Part shown: positions 36,201-45,800 of the stretch, piece after piece | How the letters are laid out: every line of letters starts with the position of its first letter | Numbering within the stretch: the stretch's first letter is position 1 | Assembly (NCBI GenBank): GCA_025963635.1 | Contig: JAOQAK010000071.1 | Span: forward strand, 1-64,000 | Source: Ferruginibacter sp. | Lineage (GTDB): Bacteria; Bacteroidota; Bacteroidia; Chitinophagales; Chitinophagaceae | Direction of reading: 5' to 3' | Length of the DNA stretch: 64,000 bases | Program-made: the position numbers and the translations under genes | The notes under the pieces: generated by a model | Told to the model about the DNA's origin: nothing | Database searches by the model: none | Seen by the model: only the letters and a program-made list of their open reading frames with translations

Positions 36201-36663
36201 CATAGATACGGACCTGGAGATATTAATACCCGATACCTATGTAGAAAGCATCACAGAAAGGTTGAGTTTATACAGCAGGCTCGACAATTGTGAAACCGAA
36301 AAAGACCTGGAGGATTTTCATACTGAAATGTTGGACCGTTTTGGCCCGATCCCACCGCAGGTGGAAGACTTGTTTACCACAGTTCGTTGCCGCAGAATAG
36401 CAGTAGAACTTGGCTTTGAAAAAATGATGCTTAAAAATGAGACATTAAAATGTTTTTTTGTAAGTAATCCGGATTCGCCTTATTTTCAAAGTGAAATATT
36501 TAATGGAATATTACAATTTTTGCAAAAAGGAACCAATAAAGCAAAATTAAAGCAGGTGGGCAAAAATGGTATCCTGGTGGTGGAGGAAGTGAAAACAATG
36601 AAAACCCTTTATAACTTCCTGAGAAGAATGAAGGACTCGTTGGTATCAACAATTCCAATGTAA
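33235..36663 (+). CDS. mfd: transcription-repair coupling factor
   Basis: A 1142-residue Mfd translocase that removes stalled RNA polymerase and recruits UvrA to lesions. It shows the UvrB-like N-terminal part, a CarD-like RNA polymerase interaction domain (ELQPGDYVTHIDHGVGVYSG) and RecG-like helicase motifs: Walker A GDVGFGKTEVA, motif II DEEQKFGV, motif III TATPIPRT, and QLRGRVGRS. A C-terminal TRCF domain follows. I start at ATG 33235 rather than 33055 because of the -7 box and the typical N-terminus. Divergent from the subtilase gene. Confidence 0.97.
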   Translation: MNLELLLKEYANDPRCFQIADRITLSKPQQIHLSGLHGSAIGFILAAVFNHRTASQLNHLVILRDSEEAAYFHNTLENLTQALDIFYFPSSFKNKKNYRLLNSSHVMLRTEALTKIAGGTNKKVLITYPEALFEKVVLPKTLSENIISIKQSETLDVNGILEKFVNYGFERTDFVYEPGQFAVRGGILDIYSFGNEKPYRIELFGNEVDSIRIFDPESQLSERKLLQVNIIPNVETQFETGDKVSLMEFLPENTVVWTEDWPFIKEKIQQQEEDLELYLEVANTTSASQRATVEDDSEINEKINVSAADFVSGETIEAQCTQRHIIEFGSKSYFSSGKKNPQALIIPFSIKSQPAFNRQFELLIKNLKEYEASKYNIYIFAENPKQLERLHIIFTDLKAEIQVTPVPISIHEGFIDDDLKTVCYTDHEIFQRYHKYKVKQAFSKNKALTLKTLRELQPGDYVTHIDHGVGVYSGLQKIEVNGKMQEAVRIQYKDGDLLYVNISSLHKIGKYSGKEGTIPKMNKLGSDVWNKLKEKTKKQVKDIAADLIQLYAQRKSQAGFAHSPDNYMQTELEASFIYEDTPDQGKATEDVKKDMEKPSPMDRLVCGDVGFGKTEVAIRAAFKSCCDGKQAAILVPTTILAYQHYKTFGDRLKDFPVTVDYINRFKTAKEKKETLQKVAEGKIDIIIGTHSLLSKDVKFKDLGLMVIDEEQKFGVGAKEKLKQLRTTVDSLTLTATPIPRTLQFSLMGARDLSIINTPPPNRQPIQTEVMVFNEDAIRDIIYYETERGGQVFFIHNRVKGLAEMKSLIQGLCPDVSIAYAHGQMEGDQLEDTILDFMDKKYDVLVCTNIVESGVDIPNVNTIIVNNAHQFGLSDLHQLRGRVGRSNRKAFCYLLAPPKSTLTSDSRKRLDTLEQYSELGSGFQIAMRDLDIRGAGNMLGGEQSGFIAEIGFEMYQKILDEAIKELKRSEFKELFKEEIQQQDDFVKDCSIDTDLEILIPDTYVESITERLSLYSRLDNCETEKDLEDFHTEMLDRFGPIPPQVEDLFTTVRCRRIAVELGFEKMMLKNETLKCFFVSNPDSPYFQSEIFNGILQFLQKGTNKAKLKQVGKNGILVVEEVKTMKTLYNFLRRMKDSLVSTIPM

Positions 36664-36808
36664 CTTTCTCTCACGGAATTCGTCGAATGAATAATAGTCA
36701 CATGGGTTGAACTGTTAAAGAGCCGCTAAAGTGTTGGTATCAACGTCTTTACAAGTTCAGCCGGTTCAAAATCACTCTTAAAAACGGTCTTTTTTTAGAA
36801 AGAGCATT

Positions 36809-36816
36809 TAAATTTG
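36809..36816 (+). promoter_or_regulatory. -7 box (TAAATTTG) for the PAP2-like gene
   Basis: Exact TAnnTTTG, ending four bases before a GTG at 36820. The spacing implies a transcript starting at, or within a few bases of, the start codon. Confidence 0.55.
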
Positions 36817-36819
36817 CAC

Positions 36820-37473
36820 GTGGAAAAAAATGTTATATACCCTTATTATGGAAGCAGTAGCTGGAGCGAAGCCTGGGAGAGTTCGTTGTTTCGCAAAAAA
36901 GTGATAGCTGCTATCAGTATATTTATAGTCATCGTGCTTTTGCTACCGCATTTTTTTGCCATTATCGAAGCCCGGCAAGGAATCGTTTTAAATGATTGGC
37001 TATTGGATCGTTTACCGGCAAGCGACTTTTCAGTAACCATTTTTATTTTTGTCTGGTCTTCCTCTTTACTGATTATCATAAGAGGTATTCAGCAACCTGC
37101 CATTTTTTTAAGATCGATGTACTTATTAATTGCAATTACCATTGCCCGGGTAATCACTATTTCGCTGGTTCCCCTGGATCCGCCTGTAGATTTAATTCAT
37201 TTAAGAGACCCTTTAACGAGTCTTTCTTACGGTGGTAGCGAGGTTTTCATCACAAAGGACCTTTTCTTTTCGGGCCATACTTCCAATTTATTCATGTTTT
37301 ATTTATGCCTTCAGAAAAGGAGGGATAAACAGTTCGCCTTGCTTGCTTGCCTCACCGTAGGCATCCTCGTATTGGTACAACACGTGCATTATTCTGTAGA
37401 TGTAATCATGGCATTTATCTTCACTTATTGCCTGGTGTGGTTTTCGAGGAACTTACGCTTTTTTAACGTGTAA
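36820..37473 (+). CDS. PAP2-like / sphingomyelin synthase-like membrane protein
   Basis: A 217-residue membrane protein with about six hydrophobic helices. The lipid-phosphatase core has FFSGHTSN (near residue 150) and HVHYSVDV (near 187), matching the PAP2_C motifs (GH-[ST] and H-Y-S-[IV]-D-V) of sphingomyelin synthases. Such enzymes swap or remove head groups on lipids with their active site outside the cytoplasm. Bacteroidota make sphingolipids, so an inositol- or ethanolamine-phosphate transferase role is possible; the substrate is unknown. The start is GTG at 36820, set by the -7 box. Confidence 0.7.
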   Translation: MEKNVIYPYYGSSSWSEAWESSLFRKKVIAAISIFIVIVLLLPHFFAIIEARQGIVLNDWLLDRLPASDFSVTIFIFVWSSSLLIIIRGIQQPAIFLRSMYLLIAITIARVITISLVPLDPPVDLIHLRDPLTSLSYGGSEVFITKDLFFSGHTSNLFMFYLCLQKRRDKQFALLACLTVGILVLVQHVHYSVDVIMAFIFTYCLVWFSRNLRFFNV

Positions 37474-37633
37474 CTTTCACTCAATTCAATAGATACGAAC
37501 TTAATAAATTCCTCTTAATGAAAGCTGGCGCAAGTAAACCAATCGCTTCAAGGGATGAGTTACTTACACCAGCCAATAGTTTTATCCAGGGGGCCTTTTT
37601 GAACATTGCGCTGGGCCCGCAAAGGAAGATGTT

Positions 37634-38191
37634 TTATGACTGCTTTTTATATGACTTCCACTCAGACATTTCCCCGTCATGTACCCTCAGCAATTTGATG
37701 CTAGTACTATCCTCCATGTGGATAACATAGGTGGGAATCCCTTTTGACTCCAATGTCTCCACTTCCTGCACATAAGTGATGGTATAATCAAAGTATTCGC
37801 GTTTAACAATGTTGCGGATAGCCCGGGGCATTTTATCTTCGGTGTAGCCTTTTAAACTGGCATCCCAATTTCCTTTCTTATCAAAATAGATCCTGGTATG
37901 TACATCATTTGAAACAAATTTGGCCGAAAATCCACCGTCAATTTTCTCCCAGCTTTCACCGCTTACTCCTTTATAGGCTTTGGTAAAATTTTTGAGGGCT
38001 TTTGGACTAATCGCTGCCTGTTCCGCAAGCTGTTTGGCACCAGCAGTAGCCATGTTTTCATTACCGGTAACATTCTTTTGTACCTGGGGCTCTATCGCTT
38101 GTGAACTAACTGTGTTTTGAGCATAAGCTCCGTTAGCTGCTGCAAGGGTTGTAATAGATCCTGCTAATAAGGCAAAAACTAAATTTTTCAT
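37634..38191 (-). CDS. secreted PepSY-like hypothetical protein
   Basis: A 185-residue exported protein. A signal peptide (1-24, MKNLVFALLAGS to AYAQ) is followed by a linker and a PepSY-like domain (about 62-180). That domain is recognisable from alternating strands such as TRIYFDKKGNWDASL and the helix MPRAIRNIVKREY. Function unknown; similar proteins are abundant in Chitinophagaceae periplasms. It stands alone, divergent from the sigma factor gene 385 bases away. Confidence 0.75.
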   Translation of the reverse strand: MKNLVFALLAGSITTLAAANGAYAQNTVSSQAIEPQVQKNVTGNENMATAGAKQLAEQAAISPKALKNFTKAYKGVSGESWEKIDGGFSAKFVSNDVHTRIYFDKKGNWDASLKGYTEDKMPRAIRNIVKREYFDYTITYVQEVETLESKGIPTYVIHMEDSTSIKLLRVHDGEMSEWKSYKKQS

Positions 38192-38576
38192 TTTGTAAGT
38201 TTTTTAATTGTTTAAGTATTTGTTTGTTGTTGATTTTTTTTGTTGGCACCAATTGTTGAACAAACGATTTGTCGCAGATTAATGCAGGGAGGAAACAATA
38301 ATATTCCTATTTTATAATATTTGTTTTTAGGACACCGGCGTTTTCAATTCAAAAATATGAGGCTCTATCCATCTTACATGCGGGAACGGTCAATTAGTAG
38401 TGTTCCATCTTATACTGGTTTTCAATACTGGTAATTTTACCCGGCTATTGTTCCTCAGGCTTTGTCTATTATCCCCTTCTGTCATTTACCACCTGCGGGT
38501 GTGGGCTGATTGGTAAATGACAGGAAGGCATTTATTTTATATATATTTTTGTTATCTTTCTGAAATACTTATAATC
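38192..38576. other. divergent intergenic region before the sigma factor
   Basis: 385 bases between the PepSY-like gene and the sigma factor. It has a near-consensus -7 box (TATCTTTC) about 16 bases before ATG 38577. No repeat or RNA recognised. Confidence 0.5.
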
Positions 38577-39167
38577 ATGACTTTTGACAACCCCTCCGCA
38601 GATGAAGAACTGATCAAAAGCCTTCAACAAAACAATTCGCTAAAAAGAAGGGCCGAAGAGGAACTGTTTAACCGACATGCATATTTTATAAGAGAGGGCA
38701 TGAATAAATATTCACTCCCCGAAGAAGAAGCTTTTGATGCCTACTCAGATACCATTTTACAAACCATCGATAATATTACAAAGGGCCTTTTTGAAAAAAG
38801 ATCTTCTCTAAAAACGTATCTCTTTAGAATTTTTTATAATAAATGTGTTGACCTGATAAGAAAAAAAACGACCAATAAGAGTAGCATCCACCAAACTGCC
38901 TCTATTTCGGATATGTTGTTACTGGTAGCAGATTCGGCCAAAACGGTTATTCAGCAACTGATCGAAAAAACTGATTTGGATATTTTAAAAAATAAAATGA
39001 AGGAACTGGGCGAAAATTGCAGGAAACTACTGGCAATGTTTGCAGATGGGTACAATGATAAGGAAATTGCGGTGTTCATGGAATATAAAACCGCAGACGT
39101 AGTTAAAACGAGCCGCTTACGTTGCCTGGAAAAGTTGCGGCAATTATATAATACTAAAAAGGAGTAA
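38577..39167 (+). CDS. sigma-70 family RNA polymerase sigma factor
   Basis: A 196-residue ECF-type sigma factor. Region 2 lies around residues 20-90 (EELFNRHAYFI, LKTYLFRIFYNKCVDLIRKK). Region 4 occupies about 130-196 with a helix-turn-helix near NDKEIAVFMEYKTADVVKTSRLR, cut here to NDKEIAVFMEYKTADVV. I chose ATG 38577; 20 further codons are open upstream but look hydrophobic and atypical. Its stop is one base from the next ATG, so it is coupled to a likely anti-sigma factor. Confidence 0.85.
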   Translation: MTFDNPSADEELIKSLQQNNSLKRRAEEELFNRHAYFIREGMNKYSLPEEEAFDAYSDTILQTIDNITKGLFEKRSSLKTYLFRIFYNKCVDLIRKKTTNKSSIHQTASISDMLLLVADSAKTVIQQLIEKTDLDILKNKMKELGENCRKLLAMFADGYNDKEIAVFMEYKTADVVKTSRLRCLEKLRQLYNTKKE

Positions 39168-39168
39168 A

Positions 39169-39915
39169 ATGGAGAATATAGAATATATAGAGGACTATTT
39201 CAAAAGCAACCCCAACGATAAAGAAAAACAGGCATTTGAACAACGAATTATTAGTGACAATTCATTTGCCGAAGAAGTAGCTTTCTATATATCTGCCAAC
39301 GGAGTAATAAAAGACCAACTGCTAGAAGAAAAGAAGCAAAGGTTCAGGAAAATATATGATGATCATAAGGTAATCCCATTTACCAAGCGCCCCGTAAACA
39401 AGTTTGTAAGATACTTGGCAGCAGCCTGCGTAGTTGCCGCTGTAATACTTTTGACCTGGTTTTTAAAGAGCGATAGCCATTCACCCCAACAGCTGGCCGA
39501 TAAATATATAGACCAAAACTGGCAAACGATGAGCGGAACCATGAGTAGCAGCCAGGACAGCCTTCAAACCGGGCTGGCTTTATTTAATTCCCATAAATAT
39601 AACCCGGCTCTCGAAATATTCGAAACCTTGGCAAAAACTGACCCGGCAAATTACACCGCGAAAAAATATGCTGGTATTGTTGCAGTCCAACTGGGAGATT
39701 ATGAGAAAGCCCTTACCTATTTTACCCGTCTTGAGACTGACACAGCCCTGTACAATAACCCCGGCAAGTTTTATAAAGCAATTACCGTGATGAAAAGGAA
39801 CGGCCCGGGTGATAAGGAGTCTGCAAAAGCGTTGTTGAAGGAAGTGAGCGATCAGCCTGGCCAGGAAATGGAAGGAAAAGCCGAAGCAGCGGAGTTGCTC
39901 AAAAAATTACAATAA
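39169..39915 (+). CDS. anti-sigma-like membrane protein with TPR-like repeats
   Basis: A 248-residue protein translated one base after the sigma factor. A soluble N-terminal part (1-75, cytoplasmic) precedes one membrane helix (about 82-99). The C-terminal extracytoplasmic region (about 130-248) has two or three TPR-like helical hairpins (LALFNSHKYNPALEIFETLA and VQLGDYEKALTYF). The arrangement fits an anti-sigma factor whose outer domain senses a partner, but the canonical zinc motif is absent. The function is inferred from position and topology. Confidence 0.65.
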   Translation: MENIEYIEDYFKSNPNDKEKQAFEQRIISDNSFAEEVAFYISANGVIKDQLLEEKKQRFRKIYDDHKVIPFTKRPVNKFVRYLAAACVVAAVILLTWFLKSDSHSPQQLADKYIDQNWQTMSGTMSSSQDSLQTGLALFNSHKYNPALEIFETLAKTDPANYTAKKYAGIVAVQLGDYEKALTYFTRLETDTALYNNPGKFYKAITVMKRNGPGDKESAKALLKEVSDQPGQEMEGKAEAAELLKKLQ

Positions 39916-40044
39916 TAAAAATCGCCTGTCTCGCTCCTAATTTTTTATCGTCGTTCATTGCAAATAAAGCAAAACGATAGAACAAGTCCTTAGAATCTTT
40001 CACCGCCATTATAAGGGCAAACCCCCACCGCAGGCAAGGGCAAT

Positions 40045-40076
40045 AAAAAAGGTCACCCGCTTCACAGCGAATGACC
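40045..40076 (-). terminator. terminator of the 66-residue gene
   Basis: GGTCA and TGACC arms plus an inner CGCT/AGCG pair form a hairpin, followed on the reverse strand by a T6 run (bases 40050-40045). It lies 22 bases after the gene's stop, a textbook position. Confidence 0.75.
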
Positions 40077-40097
40077 TGAATTATATCAGTTATAAAA

Positions 40098-40298
40098 TTA
40101 CCAGCCTTTTTTAGCTACACCATCCTTAACTGCTTCCAAAGCCCGGGCTTCACCAAGCATAGTGGTCATTTTATTTCCCTTTCCGTCGTGCCCCTGGGCC
40201 ATATATCCGCCACGGGCAGTTTTGGTTATCACTGCGTCCTGCATGGGAACATTTTTTTCTTTTGTTTTCATGCAATAAGCTGTTAACATGTTTGACAT
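40098..40298 (-). CDS. DUF5679-like small protein
   Basis: A 66-residue protein beginning LTAYCMKTKEK and ending with AVKDGVAKKGW. The pattern resembles DUF5679-type proteins of about 60 residues, which usually have a Cys pair; here only one Cys (Cys9) remains. A proper intrinsic terminator follows it. Function unknown. I am moderately sure it is a real gene because of the terminator and the ordered sequence. Confidence 0.7.
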   Translation of the reverse strand: MSNMLTAYCMKTKEKNVPMQDAVITKTARGGYMAQGHDGKGNKMTTMLGEARALEAVKDGVAKKGW

Positions 40299-40875
40299 TT
40301 TGTAGAATTTATGATTAGTAAATATGGGTGATTAATTAAAATTCAGGCTACAAGCTACTAAAAATATTGGTTTTTGCAAAAAATAGGCCCTGTAAGCATA
40401 GTGGTAGAATGTTTAAGAGTGGCTTTTAGAAATGAATTTGGCTAAAAGCAACAAATTTCAGTCGAATTTCAGATTGCAGGAAAACTTTGCCTGATTTATC
40501 CTGTAGCCGGAAAGTTGCTACAGAATTTAGTATTTATTACAAAAAATGGGTCAACGGCCGTAACCTCCTTAAACTATCACATTAATGCTGTGTCGATTCC
40601 GCCCCCGGGGTTTCATTGCGATACGCTACAGCCTTTAACGGCTCTAAATCCACTTAAATATGCTGATGACTGAAAACGAATTCTCTTCATAGGAATTATC
40701 CGGCATTTTATGAATACATACCCCCGGTTCGGTTTCTCCGCTGATCTTTGCAGGACAGGAACCGACCCCGGGAAACACCAATGCCACTAAGACCAGGATA
40801 AGCGGCAGAACCAATCCGGTCTTAGCGCTATGTTTTATAATTGTATTCTTTGAGATGAAAAATATTTTAGAAAGA
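40299..40875. other. intergenic region before the response regulator stop
   Basis: About 580 AT-rich bases between the small gene and the response regulator stop. It contains the doubtful secreted frame listed separately; otherwise no hairpin, repeat or RNA was recognised. Confidence 0.4.
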
Positions 40876-40916
40876 TTATACAATTTTGTCTTTAAAAGCC
40901 TTTGCAACAGCTTCAC
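40644..40916 (-). CDS. possible small exported protein (overlaps response regulator stop)
   Basis: A 90-residue frame overlapping the response regulator 3' end by about 40 bases. It contains a strong hydrophobic stretch, TGLVLPLILVLVALVFPG, then a short tail with two Cys. The start is unclear because no good ATG precedes the hydrophobic part. It could be a small membrane or lipoprotein-type protein, or a chance frame. Confidence 0.25.
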   Translation of the reverse strand: MKLLQRLLKTKLYNLSKIFFISKNTIIKHSAKTGLVLPLILVLVALVFPGVGSCPAKISGETEPGVCIHKMPDNSYEENSFSVISIFKWI

Positions 40917-41508
40917 TTTTGCTGTTTACATGCAACTTTTCGTATATTTTTTTAATATGGCTCCTTACTGTGTCGATGGCAATAAACATATCTGATGCAA
41001 TCATTTTATAGCTGAATCCCTCTACCAATAGCTGCAGCACCTGTTTTTCACGGTCGGATAAATTGTAATCTTCTCCCCGCTCGTTGTTCATGGAAGAAAA
41101 CATTTTGAGTACCTGTGTGGCGATGGAAGCTGTCATGGGTGCGCCTCCTGTTTGAGCTTCTGCGATATATTCCAATAGTTTCCCTGGCGGTGTTTTTTTG
41201 AGGATATAGCCATTTGCGCCGTTACTGATTGCCTGGAAAACATTTTTATTGTCATCAAACACTGTCAGCATCAATATTTTCACCTGGGTATTTACAGCCC
41301 TGATCCGTTTTAACCCTTCAATGCCATTTACCCCTGGCATGTCAATATCCATCAATATAACGTCGGGATTAAAGGCTTCCACCTCCGCTACCACGTTATC
41401 ACAGTTTTTAAATCCTGCCAGTACATCGAAACCCTCTGATCCGCTAATGAGCATGGTGAGCCCTTCCCTTAGTTGGGGATTGTCTTCGTATATTAAAACT
41501 TTAATCAT
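40876..41508 (-). CDS. NarL/LuxR-family response regulator
   Basis: A 210-residue two-component response regulator. The receiver domain (1-120) has its phosphoacceptor at Asp54 (LMDIDMPG), acidic residues at 8-9 and the conserved Lys in YILKKTPP. A LuxR-type helix-turn-helix occupies about 147-205 (LSDREKQVLQLLVEG). It probably acts with the propeller histidine kinase downstream of it on the same strand, with an acyltransferase gene in between. Confidence 0.93.
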   Translation of the reverse strand: MIKVLIYEDNPQLREGLTMLISGSEGFDVLAGFKNCDNVVAEVEAFNPDVILMDIDMPGVNGIEGLKRIRAVNTQVKILMLTVFDDNKNVFQAISNGANGYILKKTPPGKLLEYIAEAQTGGAPMTASIATQVLKMFSSMNNERGEDYNLSDREKQVLQLLVEGFSYKMIASDMFIAIDTVRSHIKKIYEKLHVNSKSEAVAKAFKDKIV

Positions 41509-41726
41509 TATACCTGGTTAAATAGTGATGAAGCATAATTGCCAACTTTTCTTTAACAAAATTAGCCGGTTAATTTCTTACGGGCAACCACATAATAATG
41601 TGAGTAGCCGATGGGAGGCTAAAAGGAGGAAATCTCCCAGAACAGCAATTTTTTGAAAATCCGACCAATTCAATGATAGTGCCGCACTATAACACCCATC
41701 TTAACAACAGTGCCAATCTATACATT

Positions 41727-42836
41727 TTATGAGAAACCCCTTCCGCCCGTCATTACTTTATAAACTTTTGGCACATACTCCCTCAGCAGGGTGCCCGTAG
41801 CAATACATATCGCCAATACTACCACGGGGGCAGCAAAATAAGTCAGCAGCCGGTAATAAGAGATACTACTCCATATTGTAAACATGTGCATCGAAACGTA
41901 TTTTATAACAGGCACGTGCATTCCATAAATAACAAAGGAAAAAGCTGTAGCCCATACAAACCATCTTTTACTCATGCACCATCTCACCACAGCATCGCCC
42001 CCATACCATACTGCAAAGATGCCGGCAAGTATGGTTGTTGCGTGAAGTGTTATGAGTACCCAGAAAGTGGATGCCGCGTTTGGCTCCAATTCAAAAGCCA
42101 TAAAAGTTTTTATAATACTGATGCCAATAAAAAACAGCCATCCCAGATAATGGCTATACCACTCCGGCCTCTTATCAATCGGGTAATTGCTTTTATTTAA
42201 CCAGATGCCAAAAGAAAAAAACAACATGCCCTGTCCTTCGATGAATATAAATTGAAACCCTACATACCATAGCAGAAACACAATTGTAAACCAAATGGCG
42301 GTGTATTTCATTACTACCCACCTAAAAAAAGGATATAGCATGTTATAGATAAACAGGCTCATAATGAACCATAACTGGAATGATACCGGCATCAATACCC
42401 ACCGATAGAGCACCCCACCCCATCCAATTTGGGCATAGGGCCGGTTGTCTCCAAGCTGGTCGATATTTGCTTCCGCTACCAATTGGGCGGTATATGGAAA
42501 TTGCTGCAGTAAAAATGTGATCGCCAAGCCAACGGCGCTCCATATGAAGTAAGGTATCACCAACGTAGAAAACCTGTTGCGCACCCGTTCAATATAGGGC
42601 CTGTAATCCCGAAGGGCAAAAATGTACCCTGAAATAATAAACAACATCGGGATGCGGAATCGAAGTGCACCGTTCGCAAGAAAATACTCCACAAAAGTAG
42701 TAATGGTAAGATCTTCACCTACAGTGCTGTTGGGTCGCAAATATCCTTCCTTTAAATTATACCCATGCACAAACATTAGTAATGCAATGCATACAAAGGA
42801 GTAAAAACGAAATTTTTGGCTGACAAAGCGATTCAT
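41727..42836 (-). CDS. acyltransferase 3 family membrane protein
   Basis: A 369-residue multi-helix membrane protein of the OafA/YrhL acyltransferase-3 family, which acylates sugars or other polymers at the cell surface. The N-terminal segment with FVCIALLMFVHGYN, followed by the RIPMLFIISGYIFALRD motif and about ten helices, is typical. The substrate is unknown. It lies between the histidine kinase and the response regulator, all on the reverse strand. Confidence 0.85.
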   Translation of the reverse strand: MNRFVSQKFRFYSFVCIALLMFVHGYNLKEGYLRPNSTVGEDLTITTFVEYFLANGALRFRIPMLFIISGYIFALRDYRPYIERVRNRFSTLVIPYFIWSAVGLAITFLLQQFPYTAQLVAEANIDQLGDNRPYAQIGWGGVLYRWVLMPVSFQLWFIMSLFIYNMLYPFFRWVVMKYTAIWFTIVFLLWYVGFQFIFIEGQGMLFFSFGIWLNKSNYPIDKRPEWYSHYLGWLFFIGISIIKTFMAFELEPNAASTFWVLITLHATTILAGIFAVWYGGDAVVRWCMSKRWFVWATAFSFVIYGMHVPVIKYVSMHMFTIWSSISYYRLLTYFAAPVVVLAICIATGTLLREYVPKVYKVMTGGRGFS

Positions 42837-42892
42837 ACTTGTTGCTTATAGTAATGCGTGCGACTTTTAACATTTATAGGCCATATCCTATC

Positions 42893-45800
42893 CTAAACGG
42901 CACCCCCATTCGCTTGCCGTTTGGAATTTGATTGAGGAGCATTCAGGGGTATGGTAACTGTTACCTTGGTTCCATTCCTGGCTTTCGAATAAATTACCAC
43001 TTTACCATTCATTGCATCTGCACGCTTTTGCATATTGCCAAGCCCGTTACCACTATCGGCCTTCGCAACGTCAAACCCTATCCCGTCATCCTTTACAACC
43101 AATACCAGTTTCTTATTATCTACTGCAATAGTCATTTCCACCTTTGTTGCTTTTGAATATTTTGCGGCATTATTTACTGCTTCTTTAAAAACTAAAAAGA
43201 AGTCTCTTCTTGCTTCCATATTCAGTTTTACGTCATACACCAGGTCTTCTGCAGTAAAGTCCAGTTCTATTTCTTTTGGCTCTAACACATTGGTAGCAAA
43301 TTCACGCATCCGGGCGATGATTTTTTGCATGCTGTCATTGCTGGGCTTTATGCTCCAGACTATATCATCCATTGCATCCATCATGCGCTGGCTGTTATCC
43401 GTTATTTTGGTGAGATACTCAGATGTTCTGACGGCATCACTGCTCATCTTACTTTTTGCCATAGCGCTCAATATATTGATGGTGCTTAAGGTACTACCCA
43501 TGTCATCATGCAAATCGCGGGCTACCCTGTTTCGGAGTTTTTCTACCTCCATCAGGCGTTTCACCCGCAAATCGTGTAGTGCATATATAATAAGTGCGAT
43601 GAAAAATAACAGGGTACTTATGAACCAGCGGGTGCGCCAAAAGAATGGCTTTATCAATATCTTTATTTCTGTAATTGAGTTGGGGCGCTGCCCTTCGATA
43701 TTTTCACAATAGATTCTAAAAGTGTATTTACCCGGCGGCAATAATGAATAATTTACGTAAGATGATTTATCAGCCTGCACCCAATCCTTATCCAACCCCT
43801 CCATTTTATAATAGTAAGTCAGCCTGTCGCGTTGCAGATAACTCAATGAGGCAAAAAAAATGCTGAACGAATTTTGATCATTTTTTAATTGGATCACTCC
43901 GCCCTGCAGCAATGAGTCAATTGGCAGAAACTGGTTAAAAATTTTAAAGTCAGTAATTGTTACCGGCGGTGGTGATTGGTTGGTGGAATAAACAGCCGGA
44001 TGAAACATGATCATAGCATTGCTGCCCGCAAACATCATATACCCATTACTGAGTTTTAAGTCGGCATTGCCTGCAAGCTCACCCAATATAATCCCGTCCT
44101 TTCTTCCGTACGGCGTAATCCGGTGATTGTTCGGATTATACCTGCATAAGCCGTTGGAAGTAATGATCCAAAGAAACCCACTTTCATCCATTCTTAACCT
44201 CGCAACGGTATTAGAAGGCAGGCCGTTGGCATAGGTTACTAATTTTACCGCCTGGGTTCTTTTGTTGATGAAATTCAAGACACCGGCGCCGAGTACGATG
44301 ATGCTGTCATTTAACTGTTCTATGTCGTTTCCTGTGTTGCTGTAAAGGCTGTTGCTGCCATTGTTTACGGTATAACGTTGTATCATTTTGCCATCGACCG
44401 GGTTAATGGCATAAAATCCTTTTTCGTGTGTAGATAACCAGATCCATCCCTGCCGATCGATAAACACTTTGTAAATAGTTGAGCCGATATCCTGCATCAC
44501 TGTGAATCTGCCATCATTGTATTTGATCAGTCTTCCCGCCTGTGTTCCAAACCACATTTGTCCCTCTTTGTCTTCGGTAATATATCTTATCGTGCTGTTA
44601 TTAAATTCTGCCGGTGAAAGATAACGGGTTGTCCTTTTAACAGGATCATGCACCAACAATATCCCACCATTACAACCTATCCATACTTCGCCGGTAGCAT
44701 TTTGCCTGCACATACACCATGTGTTTCGGGTATTGCTTTTCGCAACTTGCGACCAGTTGGCCGGTGGAGCCGGAGAATAGACAAAATTGTCCTTCTTCTC
44801 GAAGTTTTTGCTCATCGTTCTTACCCCGATACCCCATGAAGTAAACCAGAGATCACCATTTGGCATTTCGAGTATATCTGTGATATAGGTTGAGCTTTTT
44901 TTATTATCAAACATTAAATTGATAACAGAATAAGCATTGTTTCCCAACGAGGTAAAATATAAGCCCTGGTCGGTAGCAATCCAGATGCCACCGTCTTTAT
45001 CTTCGATTACCTGGTAAACTTCTTCATAGTTGATGTTAATGTTGTCGTTACCAGAACCACTTTTGTGAAACTGGAACCGTTGCAGGCTTTGGTTATAGTT
45101 AAAAAGAGCGCCCATGCCGTATACCCATAGGTTGGCATTCCTGGTTTCATAGAAATGGCTGTACACTGTATAACCCAACGGGCCGGTGTTTAAGCCACTG
45201 GTATCTTTGGTTAAATATTTACTTCCTGTGCTGTCCAGGCAATATTTATACTGCTTTCCTGCAACTCCTTCAGGCCAGCCGAAGATCCATATACGTCGTT
45301 TCCTGTCGATATATATTTCCGAAATATTCTTCTGTATTTGATCATTTTTTAGTACGGGCAGATGTTGCGGGTTGTTTTTCTTCGTCCACATTTGATTGCT
45401 GCCCCTGTCATAAATACAAAGGCCACTATCTGTACAAATCCATACCTGCTTTTTAATGCTGTCTTCATAAATGCCGAACAAGGTATTTTTCCAGCCGGAG
45501 GGAAGCGGAAACGGATGATTGTCTTCAAACGTTCTTTCATTTTTATTAAACTTCAAAATATCATATCCAATCACATTAAGATATAGCTGGCCGCTAAAAT
45601 CCTTCCATGCAAAAAATTCTGCCCGTGGTGGAATTTCCTGTGAAGTTTTGAGAAGTATCTTTTTGTAGCTAAAATTTGCCGGGTTGAAAATACCAAATTC
45701 CCTGATCGAATTATAAGCGAGGAAGAGTTTGCCACTATCCAAAGGGATAATTTGAAAGAGCCTTGAGTCCGGCATAGCATCGCTGCCCGGCTTGAAGCTA

